Shown here: positions 1 to 11,941 of the stretch, in pieces
Numbering within the stretch: the first letter of the stretch is position 1
How the letters are laid out: each line of letters begins with the position of its first letter
NCBI RefSeq assembly: GCF_028640845.1
Contig: NC_080540.1
Location: 53,178,561 to 53,242,560, forward strand
From: Ahaetulla prasina
Lineage: Eukaryota; Chordata; Lepidosauria; Squamata; Colubridae
Length of the DNA stretch: 64,000 bases
Reading direction: 5' to 3'
Made by a program: the position numbers and the translations under genes
Notes under the pieces: model-generated
What the model was told of the DNA's origin: nothing
The model's input: only the letters and a program-made list of their open reading frames with translations
Databases searched by the model: none

Positions 1-382
1 GGATCTAGAGTCTTTAAGTTTATTGTTAACAAAATTATAAAAGGCACGATTGGAATTTGTGCGCAGAAGATTCTCTTCTTGCTTGGTGTGGTAATTTGTG
101 CATTCAGTTTTTATTTGGTTGCATATGTTTCTGTAGCGGTTTTTGAAATTTGTAACATAGCCTTTTTTGTTTCTTTTCCAGAGGGATTTTTTTTTTGATT
201 GAAGCTTTTTTATTGATATGGGTAGTTTGTTTTTCTTGATCATGGTAGTCATTTGTGGTACATATAGTTTAATGACTCTATTGATTTCAAGTAGGAAGAC
301 TCTATAGTGGTCTTCAGCGGTTATGCAGCGGTTTTGCCAGTCCAGAAATGAAAGATCGTTGTTTATAAGGTCGTAATTGGCT
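1..382 (-). mobile_element. LINE family A fragment (region between endonuclease and RT)
   Basis: This stretch matches 22505-22890, the same segment of the longer LINE A copy on the - strand, including the run around TCTTTAAGTTTATTGTTMAC and the T-rich block near 185-215. It covers the linker between the endonuclease and reverse transcriptase domains. No coding frame survives. It lies in the LMCD1 intron and is cut off by the left window edge. Confidence 0.75.
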
Positions 383-491
383 TATCCAACATCTTCGGCA
401 GTTCGAATCCCTAGTACAGATCTCCTGCATGAGCAGGGGTTTGGACTAGATGACCTCCAAGGTCCCTTCCAACTCTGTCACTGTTACAATC
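383..491 (+). mobile_element. tRNA-like / CR1-tail SINE fragment
   Basis: A B-box-like stretch (GCAGTTCGAATCCCTAG) is followed directly by the typical CR1 3' end: GGACTAGATGACCTCCAAGG, then CCCTTCCAACTCTGT. The tRNA-like part matches the head of the Sauria-type SINEs elsewhere in the window. The tail matches, in opposite orientation, the CR1 piece at 37918-38180. A tRNA head on a CR1 tail suggests a SINE mobilised by CR1, but the piece is short. Confidence 0.5.
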
Positions 492-2005
492 TTTCATCTC
501 TTTTCCCTTTTAACCAGGACCCCTGTTGACTTGCCAAAAAAAGGAATTCAAAATGTGCAGAGTGCTTTTATATGTGGTGATCAATGGAACGATCTTTTGT
601 TCGTTTCTTCTGGGAAATTTTTTAATTATAAGTGAATTTTCCAGAAAACACTGCATATTTATTTTATACCATGTTGTTAAGTACATATATTTTTGTTTGA
701 ACTTTAAAAGGCTAAAACAGACTTCATTTTTAAAAGGAGGGAGGGTGAAGAAACTCTATAATCTGCTTCCATTCAGAAGTAAGCTACCCCTGGAGCTGCA
801 GCAAAGTTAGAAGCAGCAAACAGACAACTCCATGCCATTTGACTTCTATTCCTTGTCTTATCCTACTTAGAATTGCTCTAAGCTTGTGATATAATTACCT
901 TACTTTCTCCTTCCACATCCCCTTAAAACTAATATGTGCACACAGGCTATTCAGTTTGTATTGATCTTACTAAAGCCATTCCCGGGATAAATATTTTATT
1001 CCTCCCAAATTGGTCCCTTGAGCCTGATATTAAGTACATAGACAGGTAAATGTTTTACAGCAATATATTTCCAATAAGCATTCTTGTATCTCTCAGATCT
1101 GTCATCATAAACGTTATTTAGCACATAAACGCATCCTTCAGAAAATGCCCCAGCTGAGTTTATAGTTCTTCTTAGTCTCCGTGTTTCTTTTTTAAACAAT
1201 TTATCAAAATCTGGGCTTGCAAATAGGGCTCAGTTTCTCGTTCTTTGGAAACCTCTGAGGATTCCTGCTTTTCTATAAAGGAACAGTCATCCAGAATCCA
1301 AGCTTAATTTTTGCCAGAGCTCATAATCGTGTATATTTGCAGAGCCAGAATTGTATGAAGAAAAGTGGGATATGGGAAATAAGCAAAAATAAACATATTT
1401 TACTCAATAAATGCTAAATTCCACAGGCTAGATTGTAGGATTATTTTTTAAAAAAAAAAACCTAATTACAAAAAGGTAAATTTTTTGGTAAAAAGGCTTT
1501 AATACAAAAACTAATACAATTAATTAAAATTTTTAAAAATATCCTTTCTGCATCCCATTTCCTCTGCCGGTTGACCTATTGTAGAGTCGAAAGGATCTTG
1601 GAAATCAATCAAATATCTGCCCAGTACAATAAGCAGTCCTTGGCTATGTTTATTCATTGTTTATCTTTTTCCCCTCATAGCAACTGATAAGATGTTTCCT
1701 TTTCCTTTGGACATAATTTCCTTTCTTGACACCTGTGTAGCATATATGCATGAGACTAGTCATTTTTTTACATGTTAACCATTGCACTGCGATAGTTAGG
1801 GCTGGATAACATTTGGTGTTAACCATGATCAGAGAGATTTAGCTCTGTTCTTATTGTGCTATAAAGCTCACTAACAGCTTCAGATCCTTCATAGGTTTCT
1901 ATAGGAAGAACAATATACAGCATACTGAGCTTACTGAATTATGGTACAGTAGCTACTATTTCAAGAAGGGAACTCTGTGTAGTGAGCATGGACTACTGTA
2001 AAGAG
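492..2005. other. LMCD1 intron, no recognisable feature
   Basis: A+T-rich sequence upstream of the LMCD1 exon. I see no coding exon with splice sites on either strand and no recognisable repeat. It is presumed intronic because the exon at 2613 begins at a splice acceptor. Confidence 0.5.
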
Positions 2006-2225
2006 AAGGGAATAGAATAGAACAGAACAGAACAGAACAGAATAGAATAGAATAGAATAGAATATTTTTTATTGGCCAAGTGTGATTGGACACACAAGGA
2101 ATTTGTCTTGGTGCATATGCTCTCAGTATACATAAAAGAAAAGATACATTCATAAAGAATCATAAGGTACAACACGTAATGATAGTCATAGGGTACAAAT
2201 AAGCAATTAGGAAATAGTCATTTGG
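2006..2225 (-). mobile_element. LINE family B 3' end with GAATA repeat tail
   Basis: Read on the - strand this matches the 3' UTR of the LINE B copy at 36550-36752, including ATGCACCAAGACAAATTCC and ACACTTGGCCAATAAA. It ends in a pentanucleotide array (TATTC on the - strand), here a mix of AGAAC and GAATA units at about 2006-2064. It is a 5'-truncated insertion in the LMCD1 intron. Confidence 0.8.
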
Positions 2226-2612
2226 GGAAGGCATAAAATATATGTGAGACTAGGTTTTCCTGGAATTTAAATTACTTAAGGAACTCCTGCTTTAGATGCA
2301 TATTGTGTAAAGAACACAATATATTTCAGTGTATTCAAAAAGCCTCCTAACCAAAGGTATTTTTCAAGTATTTGTCTTCAAACAATGCTTAGAACTAACT
2401 GTAAACTTCTTCTGCAGCTTGGTTGGACCAGAACTCTGTTCTTTATAGGAATGTGTAAATATTTATTTTCTGTGCAAAGCTAAGTAGCATGAATGCACTC
2501 TTTATACTGTTGGCTTGTCAACGGCATTGTGTTTGTAACTCTCTGTGTGTGATGTTTTCATAATGAAGACATTCAGGAAAGGAATAATAAATGGTCTTGT
2601 TTACTTTCACAG

Positions 2613-2771
2613 ATCATATTTTCTGATGACTACCTGCAAACTGAAGGCCTTACCTGGCACAAACAGCATTTCACCTGCCTGGAATGTGAGAGCTTGCTGG
2701 TTGGCAAACCCTTCACCCTGGACGCAGCCAGCTTGTTGTGTACCTCATGCAGTAAAAACAAACTCTCCTAA
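2613..2771 (+). CDS. LMCD1: LMCD1 terminal coding exon (end of second LIM domain)
   Basis: The exon follows a splice acceptor (TTTACTTTCACAG ending at 2612) and encodes 52 residues before TAA at 2769-2771, starting in phase 0 with IIFSDDY. The visible LIM zinc ligands are H16 and H19 (WHKQH), C22 and C25 (CLEC), and C43 and C46 (CTSC). The first two cysteines of the module must lie in the previous exon, outside the window. The W-H-x2-H-F-x-C spacing is that of PET/LIM proteins (prickle, testin, LMCD1). A protein ending a few residues after the module (CSKNKLS) fits LMCD1/dyxin, a LIM and cysteine-rich cofactor that represses GATA6. SSUH2 downstream, LMCD1's neighbour in other vertebrates, supports the call. 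A longer open frame across this exon is in the wrong frame. Confidence 0.82.
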   Translation: MIFSDDYLQTEGLTWHKQHFTCLECESLLVGKPFTLDAASLLCTSCSKNKLS

Positions 2772-5700
2772 ACCGGGTGTCATTTCAGTGCTGACGTTTT
2801 TTGTGTGTTCTGACTTGGAACGAACTCATTGATGGGGAGGGTTTAAGCCAAAGAAGTTGCATCCTAAGGATTTAGATCACTAAGGTTATTTGCAATCAAG
2901 TAATTACAGGAAACGAGATGGGAAATGATAACGCAGTAGGAAAAGAATAGAGGAATGGAATGTTCTAGGTCTTTCAGGAAAGACTTTAAACATAACCAAA
3001 TGTACTGAAAACTAGGCCCCATTATGTTAAATTATTTCAACTTTGGCATATTACAAAAACAACTACTCCAGGAGGTTTAGAAATATATACATACAATTAT
3101 CATTGTGCTGCTGGGTTTTGCTGCCTTTTTTTTTTTTTTTTGGGTAACCAAAGGGCTATATTTCTAAACTAAATATCACAGCGCCATTGCCCACAAATGA
3201 GTAGTTTTAGAAATATATGTAGAGTGATATAGTGGGAAAACAAAACCGCCAATATCTGCAAGAAAAGAGTTTCCCTTCCCCTATGTGTTAGAACACATTG
3301 CCTCCAAGAAACATGATTATGGTTTGAAAAATAGATTACATGAGAAATGGTTTGACAGCTTAAAGAACCTGAAAGCAGAGTAGCTTGTGAAGGGATCACT
3401 GGAAAAATGCAGGTTATCACGGATGATTTATTCTTTTTAAAAATATTATCTAGAAGTAGAATTAAGGCAAAATATATATTCGATGAGCTTTCTGGATTAT
3501 CCATGTATTCAACGTTTTGACGATTTTATTCTGTCCCGTCTTTTTTTTTTTTTCCGCATAGGGAGGGGGCAGCAAACAGATGAAAATACTTCACTTTAGT
3601 GCATTTAGAAATCTATGTGCAGTGGTCTTTTTGCCAGCAGCCACATGGAGGGAGTAAAGGCTAATAAATCTCAGCATATTAGTGCTTGATCTCTGGAGGC
3701 GCTGCTTACACAACGTTGCTTTCATAGACTAGGAAGAAGTAATCACATAAAATCTGCTTAGATATTCTTGATAATTTCTCCCTACCCCATTGTTGACCAG
3801 TTGTGGCAATAGGATTGATTCATATAGGTGACCTTTAAGCACACAAATACCTTTAAGCACACAAATAAAACCAGCATGGTTTTATGTAGCCCCCCCCTAA
3901 AGAAGACTGCTTGATAGTACTTGAAGCCTTCTTTACGGGATTGGATTTTGTTCTTGCCACCCCAACCAGCTAATGGTCAACAAAGAAAGGAGTTGTGTTT
4001 GTATAAATGTATTACATCTGGAAGGAGAAGAGAATTTAACATGTATATAGAGACTATTAATATTAAATTCTCAATGGCTGCATCCCATCATAGATTTTGA
4101 AATGGGCAGTAAAACTCATTCTTCCTAACATTTGTGATAGGGCTTTTATTGGCTTTAACCGTAATAAATTTTAAGAAAACAATATAGTAATGGGCTATGT
4201 TTATAGCAAGTGAGTGCTTGCAAAAGGATATTGGTTTTCTTGGTAAGAGTACTTTGAAATTCTAAAAGCTAGCCAATTAATTCTGCTAGGATTAGCAACA
4301 AGGTTTATATTGGCTAGATTTGCCATTTCAACTAATACCAAGGCTCTTTACTATAAATAATAGATACTACGTTAGCAAACAGAAAAACATTTGTTGTTAA
4401 ATAACATTAGATTTGGTCAATTAGTAATGACAATTTATAGAAATCTTTAATGCGATAAAAGGAATTGCCTTAACAGAAACTGGAAAATATCTTTTTTGGT
4501 TTTAGACGCAACATGTATTAAACATTTTTTGTGTTTGAAAACAAATTAACCTTTTATGGGAATTAGAGATTTGACCAATTTGTTCTATACTGTTCTTCTA
4601 ATACAAGCATCTCCAAATATCCAGTGCTAAAGTCACCTCTTGCAGATACAAAACTTGTATCTTTCAACATACACAGTATATGCAATAGAACTCCATGGGC
4701 ATTTATGAAGTGTATCTTTCTTTAAGAAAGTGTGTTCAGTTCAGTTATGTAGGCATCTCATACATGTTAACAGAACTGCATCTCAATCTCTCTTAAGTCT
4801 GTATTTGACACTCGAGGCAGTAACTAACTAACATGGGTGTTAATGTAGCAGGATCATCTAAAAAAGTTAACTTAAGTATATTCCTGTAAATTGGAAGAGA
4901 GGGCCTATGAGTAGCGTGCATTTGAATGAACTTTTTGCAGAAGTCAATCCTTAGGTAGAAAAATCTGAATGCTAAATCAGTTAACCAGAAGTAACTTAGG
5001 TTAATTTGATCTTCATTTCCTACAAAGGAGGCAGTCGTTCAGGTACATACCATATTTTTTGAGGTGCTGTTTATCATGGAGCATTATTAATAGTCATTAA
5101 CTACCATTAGTGGCTGGTAAAATGATTCTCAAGATACAGGAGAATCTGATTATGATTCTTCTTCATTTCTTCTATGTTTTACTTTAGTTAACTTTATGTA
5201 TATGTAGTTGATATGCAGCTGTTCTACTTCTTATCATTGGTCATGCTGGTGATTTGTGAGAGTGGAGACCACAACAGGTTGCCTTCCTATATACTGTAAC
5301 GATCAGCCAGACTATCAATTCCCCTAGTTACAGTGTTTGTAATTTATCTGTTCCAACCTAATGTCTCTGGAAGTACTGAAATTATAGTTCTCCTCATCCC
5401 CAACCAGCAAGGTCAGTGGGGATAACAGGAACCTAATAGTCCAATGGAGTTGGAAAATATCACCGTTGAAAAGATTGCTATTAAACCGTATGGATTTTTT
5501 TAATCTAATTGTCAGTGGGATGCTGGGAACTGCATAATTCAATATGTTGCTTTTATTTTATTTTGATGGAATACTAAATGCATTCTGGACTGTGCCTAAT
5601 AGCTTTTGTATTTTTGATGAGACGTAAGTTCTATAATAAATTTTCAGATGTTTAAGTATTTGTAACAGGGGAACTTTGCAACTGTGTATGTTTGGAGGAC

Positions 5701-6441
5701 TGAGCTTTTCTTCGATCGCAGAAAACTACATTTGCCATTAATTTCTAAAGGGAATCGGATTAGTATAATACTCATTGGATTTCTACCTTCCACCCAGCTG
5801 TTGGTTTCCACTGACTAGCATTCCTCCTTATGACTGTGCAATATTTTTCCAGTCATGGTTCTCATGGATTTGGAAGTCCTACCAGTCCAAATGCAAAGAA
5901 TTTGCAAGCCATTGTTTAGGTCTGAATGAGAACAAGGAACCACACAGGGCATGTTCATCTGTGTTACGGCCAGCATGTTGCAACCTTCATGCTAAGGAAG
6001 CTTCATTAAGGTTATCTGCTAATCTTTTTGCATCACTACTGGTTTTAAAGGTAAATAGTTTTTCTAATGTGGATCAAGACAGATCACAAAGGTTGCTCTG
6101 GCTTCATGTTCTAGAAATTGCACTCCATGACATTGTGCCTATATTCAAGAGATGTTAAGGTCCGTGATTCCAGAAGCAACCTGATTATCCATCTTTGATA
6201 TTCATTTTGGTTTTCATTCCCTGGGAGTTTTGACAGAAATGGAACTTACCAGTATTGGAATAGAGTGTGCTTAGCTTTGTTTCCTGTAGAGCTTAATGTA
6301 TCTAATATTTTTTCCAAGAGATGAACTGACAAGCCATGGAAATGTATCTTAATGCTTCAATATAAAGTGTTCAATAAATATTAAAGTGAAAGTTGTTTGA
6401 AATGTTGCCATTTAATTAATCAACAAACTTTAAGTTATTCC
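2772..6441 (+). other. 3' flank of LMCD1, possibly a long 3' UTR
   Basis: About 3.7 kb with few recognisable repeats, unlike the rest of the window; only short T runs at 3128-3141 and 3541-3553 stand out. AATAAA hexamers occur at 3864-3869, near 5635 and at 6373-6378. The last is followed by GT-rich sequence, so a long 3' UTR is possible, but transcription cannot be proved from sequence. I see no convincing coding frame. Confidence 0.4.
6373..6378 (+). promoter_or_regulatory. candidate poly(A) signal
   Basis: AATAAA followed within 30 nt by GT-rich sequence (GTGAAAGTTGTTTG), just before the first SINE downstream of LMCD1. It is one of several possible signals and is unproven. Confidence 0.25.
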
Positions 6442-6454
6442 TAAGAAAGCTCCA

Positions 6455-6763
6455 AGGTGGCTCAGTGGCTAAGACGCTGAGCTTGTCGATCGAATCCTTA
6501 GTGCCGTGTAATGGGGTGAGTTCCCATTACTTGCCCCACCTTCTGCCAACCTAGCAATTCGAAAGCACATAAAAAATGCAAGTAGAAAAATAGGGACTAC
6601 CTTTGGTAGGAAGGTAACAGCGTTCTGTGCGCCTTTGGCATTTAGTCGTGCCAGCCACATGACCACGGAGACAGCACTGGCTCTTTGGCTTTGTAACGGA
6701 GATGAGCACTGCCCCCTAGAGTCAGGAATGACTAGCACGTATGTCAACGGGAACCTTCAATCT
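6455..6763 (+). mobile_element. Sauria-type SINE with 13-bp TSD
   Basis: A tRNA-derived head (GGCTCAGTGGCTAAGACGCT, then TTGTCGATCGAATCC) is followed by the Sauria SINE body (CTTCTGCCAACCTAGCA; GTGCGCCTTTGGC; CACTGCCCCCTAGAGTC). The copy is flanked by a perfect duplication TAAGAAAGCTCCA at 6442-6454 and 6764-6776, showing LINE-type target-primed insertion. The ACCTTT tail is nearly absent. Confidence 0.88.
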
Positions 6764-7066
6764 TAAGAAAGCTCCAGTGGATAGGACAGAAGTGAATATA
6801 GGTAAATTATGATTAACTTCTTAATGTGTGAGGTACTTTAAATTCCCCTTTACATTCTGACTTTACTGTTAGATAACATTGTTACATGATTTGTTCATAA
6901 ATTCACTCACTTTTGTTTTCAACCGACATTCATTCATTATCTATTAATTCTTGAACCTTCTATTCATGTTTTATTCCACATACTTAAAACCTTAATCCCA
7001 TTTCATTCAATTTAGCTTTATGTTTCCCCAGATGTAGCCATCACTTTCAAGTAACAAACTATTGTA

Positions 7067-8092
7067 CAGGAAGTCCTCAACATATAACCACAATTGGGAC
7101 CAGAATTTCATTCTTTAAGTGATGCAGTCATTAAGCGAGTTTATCGTAACTGAACCTGATTTTTATGACCATTTTATGTGGTCATTAAGTGAATCACATT
7201 ATTGTTAACTAAATCTGGCTTGCCTAATTGACTTTGCTTTTTGGAAGCTCTCTGGGAAGGTCACAAATTGCAATGATGTGATCACAAGATACTGCAACCA
7301 TTGAAAATGCAAGTTGGTTGCCAAGCATCCAAATTGTGAACACATGACTGTAGGGCTTGTACTTCGAGCGTATTCCTACAGGTGCAGGGTCCGCTTTTTG
7401 GATCATTGAATGCCACTTTGCATGGTCAGCTGTGTCTCCAGGGTGCAGGCTTACAGCTTGCATATCTTTGTTGTCTTGCCATCTCTGTTTTAGATGCCTG
7501 CGAGGTCACCGGCTATTGATTTCTAGTTGGTAGTCAGTCTTGGCAATGGTGGAAGGTGCTGCTCTCAGGACATGTCCATACCAATGAAGCCGGCCTTCTC
7601 TCATCTTCTCTGTAATTGGTGCCACACCAGAATGCTTTCAAATGGTGTCATTTGTGATGTGGTCAAGAAGGGAGATGTCCAATATCCAATGGAGCATTTG
7701 CATTTCCATGGCATGGAGAGAGGTTTAGGTACCTGTTGTTGCTGCCCAGTGCATACAGTGCAACAGGGAGGATGGTTGTCTTGTAAATCTTAGATTTAAG
7801 ATGGATTGGCATTCGTCTGTCACATAACACACCAGTGAGTTCTCACCAACACATCCAGGCTGCATTCACCTTTGTTCGCACCTTGCCATTGATGTCGCCA
7901 TTGCCTTGGAGATGGGATCCCAGATATTGAAAGCCATCCACCTTCTTTAGGATTTTTCCATTAATTTGAAGCATTCCACATACTGTAGGGGTTGTACTAT
8001 AGTTGTAAATTTGAGGATGATTTGTAAGTCATTTTTTCCGAGCAGTCATGAACCATCTTTAAATGAATGGTTATAAGTTGAAGACTACCTAG
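7067..8092. mobile_element. Tc1/mariner-like MITE split by a LINE fragment
   Basis: The ends CAGGAAGTCCTC and GAAGACTACCTAG are degraded versions of the terminal inverted repeat CAGGTAGTCCTC / GAGGACTACCTG seen in sister copies at 30801-31185 and 52157-52560. TA precedes the left end at 7065-7066, as expected for the Tc1/mariner/pogo superfamily. About 390 bp of element is interrupted between 7355 and 7991 by an RTE-like LINE piece. It has no coding capacity. Confidence 0.7.
7356..7981 (-). pseudogene. RTE-like LINE, C-terminal RT remnant
   Basis: The - strand encodes a recognisable C-terminal reverse-transcriptase segment: FQYLGSHLQGNGDINGKVRT, then ELTGVLCDRRMP, KIYKTTILPVALYALG, and in other frames MREGRLHWYGHVLR. 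At least two in-frame stops and one frameshift are visible, so it is dead. The phrase order is that of RTE-clade LINEs. It sits inside the MITE and is bounded by a 9-bp direct repeat ACTGTAGGG (7347-7355 and 7982-7990) that looks like a TSD. No A-rich or simple-repeat tail is seen at its 3' (left) end. Confidence 0.75.
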
Positions 8093-8962
8093 AAAAAGCA
8101 TGCACTTGTATGTATTTTCTCCTCTTTTTAACAAAGATTCATTCCTCTCACATGCTACTGCCAATATTTACACAATTTTAATTTCTCCATCTATTTTTTT
8201 TTCATATTTAATAAAATTTACACCAAGGTGAACAAATAATTTATCTACATGTTCTACTTTTTCCAACACTTATATGTGACTTGCAATCATTCATTTCCAT
8301 GTCGCAATCACCTTGATCTGGCAGATAGTTGTGATCCATACCCTTCACTGAATCATAAGGCCTGATACTTCCTGCAAATCATTCATGATGTCAGCCATCG
8401 GCACATCATCATCAGTCTGAAAAAGTGCTTGTACATTCAGGTCCCCAGCCATCATATATCATACATCCAAAATCAACATAAGCATTCCTTACATGTTTAT
8501 TCAAAAAGTTATTCATAAACTCAGTGAGAACTTAAAGGCAAGCACACACATATCAGTTCAATAATCTGTTGTTGAATTATATAAATCTGAGTACATATAA
8601 TGAAGAAGATAACATGTACTTACCTTGCTACCTTATATATTCTCTTATATTGTAAAATGTGCTTGGTACCTGAACAGGGTGAATTTTTTCCCTTTTCCAA
8701 AAGCGGCTGGAGAGTTAAAATATCTGAAAAAACAAACTGAAAAAGTGGCAAAATTCAGTTTCACCAACATATTCTCGGTCTGTTGTCAGCATATTAAAAG
8801 TTACAGCATCTAACTTGTTGATTTGGATTGCACTTTGTGGTAAATCACATTTTCTTAATTGGGATTGGAATAAGCTACAGTTGGCTCAGCTGACACAATA
8901 CGATATTGTTACAGAAGATGGATGCACATAACACACTAAAAGGTAGCTAAACTATATTAAGA
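8093..8962. other. A+T-rich intergenic sequence
   Basis: No coding frame or clear repeat recognised. The part around 8330-8440 has the look of decayed antisense LINE sequence, but I could not identify it. Confidence 0.3.
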
Positions 8963-8970
8963 CCTAGTAC

Positions 8971-9326
8971 CAGTGGTGAAATCTGAACTGCGAGATGCGT
9001 GTGTGCGCAGTGTGCACCAAAAAGAGACATGGGGTAAGTAGAACAGCGCATGGGGGGGGTGATCAGCTGTGGCTCGTTATCTTTTTTTTTAATTTTTAAA
9101 AGCATTTTTTACAACCTATTTGGCCAAGTAAATTGTAAAAAAAAATGCTTTTAAAAGTAAAAAAAAACAAGGCTCTGATGATCACCCGGCTCAGAAGTGG
9201 CAAGCGGGCAATTGGGTGGGTATGGGCAGGGGGGGCAGGGATTTTTGCTACCAGTTCTCTGAACCACCCACCGCCATCGCTACCAGATCAGCCAATCCGG
9301 TCCAAACCGGGAGGATTTCACCCCTG
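8971..9326. mobile_element. hAT-type non-autonomous element, TSD CCTAGTAC
   Basis: Termini CAGTGGTGAAATC and GGATTTCACCCCTG form inverted repeats. The perfect 8-bp duplication CCTAGTAC lies at 8963-8970 and 9327-9334. The interior has two complementary low-complexity blocks around 9070-9165 and no coding capacity. It belongs to the group called the GGTTCTGGAGAACCGG family in this annotation. Confidence 0.82.
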
Positions 9327-9511
9327 CCTAGTACAATATACAATTGCAGTCATATTTGAGAGGAGAGAAAGCTACAATTGTTGAAGTTCTACAGTGTCAA
9401 CCTTTCCTCCTATAAACCTGGTAGGCTGTGTGTATGATGATAGAAAATGGGATGAGAATGTGTGAAGAAATGCTCTCTTGTTGTTACCTCATCAAACAAT
9501 TATTAGGATTT

Positions 9512-9585
9512 TTCTACATCAAAAGCCTTGTGTGGCTTTCATTTTCAAAAGCCTTCCATTCTACATCAAAAGCCTTGTGTGGCTT
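9512..9585. repeat. 47-bp tandem duplication
   Basis: The 27-bp block starting TTCTACATCAAAAGCCTTGT occurs at 9512-9538 and again at 9559-9585, with a related block between. It is a short local duplication. The surrounding 9335-9950 has no other recognisable feature. Confidence 0.7.
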
Positions 9586-9950
9586 GGAAGACATCTATAT
9601 CTAACCCAGTGTCAGAACACATCTTTTACTTAAAAAGTTCTAAGTTCAGTTCCAAGGCTGGAAGAACCAGCCCCAAACTCTGGTTTGCCACTGCCAATCC
9701 ATATTGACCTCAGTAAACCAAGATGCCTTAATAGAAAATGATTTCCTATCTTCTTAAATCCATGACTTTAAGAGATAGGCAGAGTTTTAAAAGCATGCCA
9801 TCTGCTTGTAATTCAGTGCGCATGAGGTCAGCGCAGCCCACTTATCACACTCGGGTTGTTTTAGTTGACAATTGATAGTGCTCTTAGCCTCCTGAAACTT
9901 AATTCTTCACAGGATGGAAGGAAAATACTAAATAAACAGTCTAATCCAAC

Positions 9951-11668
9951 AACAGATTAATTCCATAGAACTACAGAAGAAAATGTTGGTAAAGCTCTTT
10001 GTAATTTTAAACCATCTCTATCCGTTGGACCTGATGGACTTTGTGCTTACTTTTTAAAAAAACTCTCTAGTAATCTAGCAGAACCCCTAAGTATAATCTT
10101 TAATATAACTTTTACTACCAGTTCCCTTCCCAATCTCTGGTCACTAGCCACAGTCATTCCAGTTTTCAAAAAAGGGGACCCCAGTTTAGTTGATAATTAT
10201 AGACCAATCTCCCTATGTTGAGTCGCCTGCAAGGTTATGGAATCCATCATCAACCAATCCATTACCTTGCACTTAGAAATACACAACCTTCTCTCAAATA
10301 AACAATTTGGCTTCAGGAAAAAATTATCATGCAATTTACAACTTCTCCACTGTAAAAACCTATGGACTACAAATCTTGATCTAGGTAAATCAATAGATGC
10401 AATATACATAGACTTCTGTAAAGCTTTTGACTCAGTAGTACATGATAAACTTCTCCTAAAATTAAAATCCTATGGCATTTCAGGACCCTTACACAACTGG
10501 ATATCTGCTTTTCTGTCAAACAGACAACAAATAGTTAAAATTGGTAATGCTCTATCAAATCCTGTTCCTGTCAAGAGTGGTGTTCCTCAAGGTAGCGTTC
10601 TTGGACCTACTCTCTTTATAATATACATAAATGATCTTTGTAATCATATCTCAAGTAACTGTGTTCTCTTTGCTGATGATGTCAAACTTTTCAACACCAC
10701 TGACAATACATCCACAATTCAAAAGGACCTTGATCATCTAACTGCTTGGTCTAAAATTTGGCAACTACAAATCTCAACCAGTAAATGCTCAGTCTTGCAT
10801 ATTGGAAGAAAGAACCCAATCACAAAGTACATGCTTGATGGACATTGCCTCGCAGATGACCCCCACCCTGTCAAAGACCTTGGAGTTTTTACATCTAACG
10901 ATTTAAGTGCCAAAGCCCACTGCAACTATATAGCTAAGAAGGCTCTAAGAGTTGTTAACTTAATTTTACGTAGCTTCTTTTCAAAAAGCACCACGCTACT
11001 GACCAGAGCATATAAAACATTTGTTAGGCCAATTCTTGATTACTGCTCTCCTGTCTGGAACCCATACTATATATCTGACATCAACACAGTTGAGCGTGTC
11101 CAAAGGTATTTTACGAGAAGAATTCTCCACTCCTCCGAAACCAATAAAATACCTTATTCCACCAGACTTGATATCCTGGGTCTTGAAAACTTGGAACTTC
11201 GTCGTCTTCGACAGGATCTGGGTTTAGCATATAAAATCATCCGTTGTAATGTCCTTCCTGTCAATGACTTTTTTAGTTTCAATAACAATATCACAAGAGC
11301 TACAAACAGATTCAAACTCAATGTCAACCGCTCCAGTTTAGATTGCAGAAAACACGATTTCTGTAACAGAATTGTATATGCTTGGAATGCATTACCTGAC
11401 TCTGTGGTTTCTTCTCATAACCCCAAAGGCTTTACTCAAAAACTGTCCACGGTTGACCTCACCACTTTCCTAAGAGGACTCTAAGGGGCGTGCATAAGAG
11501 CACAAACGTGCCTACCGTTCCTGTCCTATTGTTTCTTCCCCTATGTATATATATGTTTATAGTACCTCGTTTCTCCTCATATATACGTTCATATATTATA
11601 TAACCCTTTATGCAATGCTTGTATATATTGTTACAACAAATAAATAAAATAAATAAAATAAATAAACT
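9951..11668 (+). mobile_element. LINE family A copy, 5'-truncated
   Basis: A non-LTR retrotransposon starting inside the region just upstream of the RT. It runs through the RT frame, then the family 3' UTR (GGGGCGTGCATAAGAGCAC; CTACCGTTCCTGTCCTATTG), and ends in an AATAAA-repeat tail at about 11636-11668. Sister copies with the same 3' end lie at 20275-23645 (- strand), 50405-50548 and 54730-56128. The clade looks like the CR1/L2 (Jockey) group. Confidence 0.85.
9976..11484 (+). pseudogene. LINE A reverse transcriptase, one nonsense codon
   Basis: The frame runs from the pre-RT linker (ALCNFKPSLSVGPDGLCAYF) through RT to TAA at 11482-11484. Motifs in the 415-codon part from 10237 include GFRKKLSCNLQLLH, AIYIDFCKAFDSVVHDKLL, GVPQGSVLGPTLF and the catalytic FADDVKLF. 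The thumb region and the C-terminal WNALPDSVVSS follow. A TGA at 10219-10221 replaces the TGT seen in sister copies (CTATGTTGTGTC), so the frame is broken there. The catalytic core itself is intact. The endonuclease domain is missing because of 5' truncation. Confidence 0.85.
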
Positions 11669-11941
11669 ACAGCCTGCAGGGCAAATTGTACTTGGGCCAA
11701 ATTAACTAATAATTAACTAATAGCAGAATTCAATCAATAGCAAAGATATAAATACTACATCTGTTTCATATTGACCACTGCAGACTGAAGTTTCATCCCA
11801 ATCTGCCATTTGGAATTTGTAATAAGAACCATTGGTCCTGATGAGGAAATACCCATTCTCTCTTTGGGCACGAGCATCTTGAATGAAGTAGTCCCCTTGG
11901 GTAATCCTCAAAGTCGGGCACTTCATTTGCGTTATCTAGAG

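Noticed and set aside
2545..2832. 95-codon open frame over the LMCD1 exon
   Set aside because: It is in a different frame from the LIM domain, crosses the splice acceptor, and has no recognisable motif.
5775..6158. 127-codon + strand open frame downstream of LMCD1
   Set aside because: No domain, no codon or splice support; it lies in presumed UTR or intergenic DNA.
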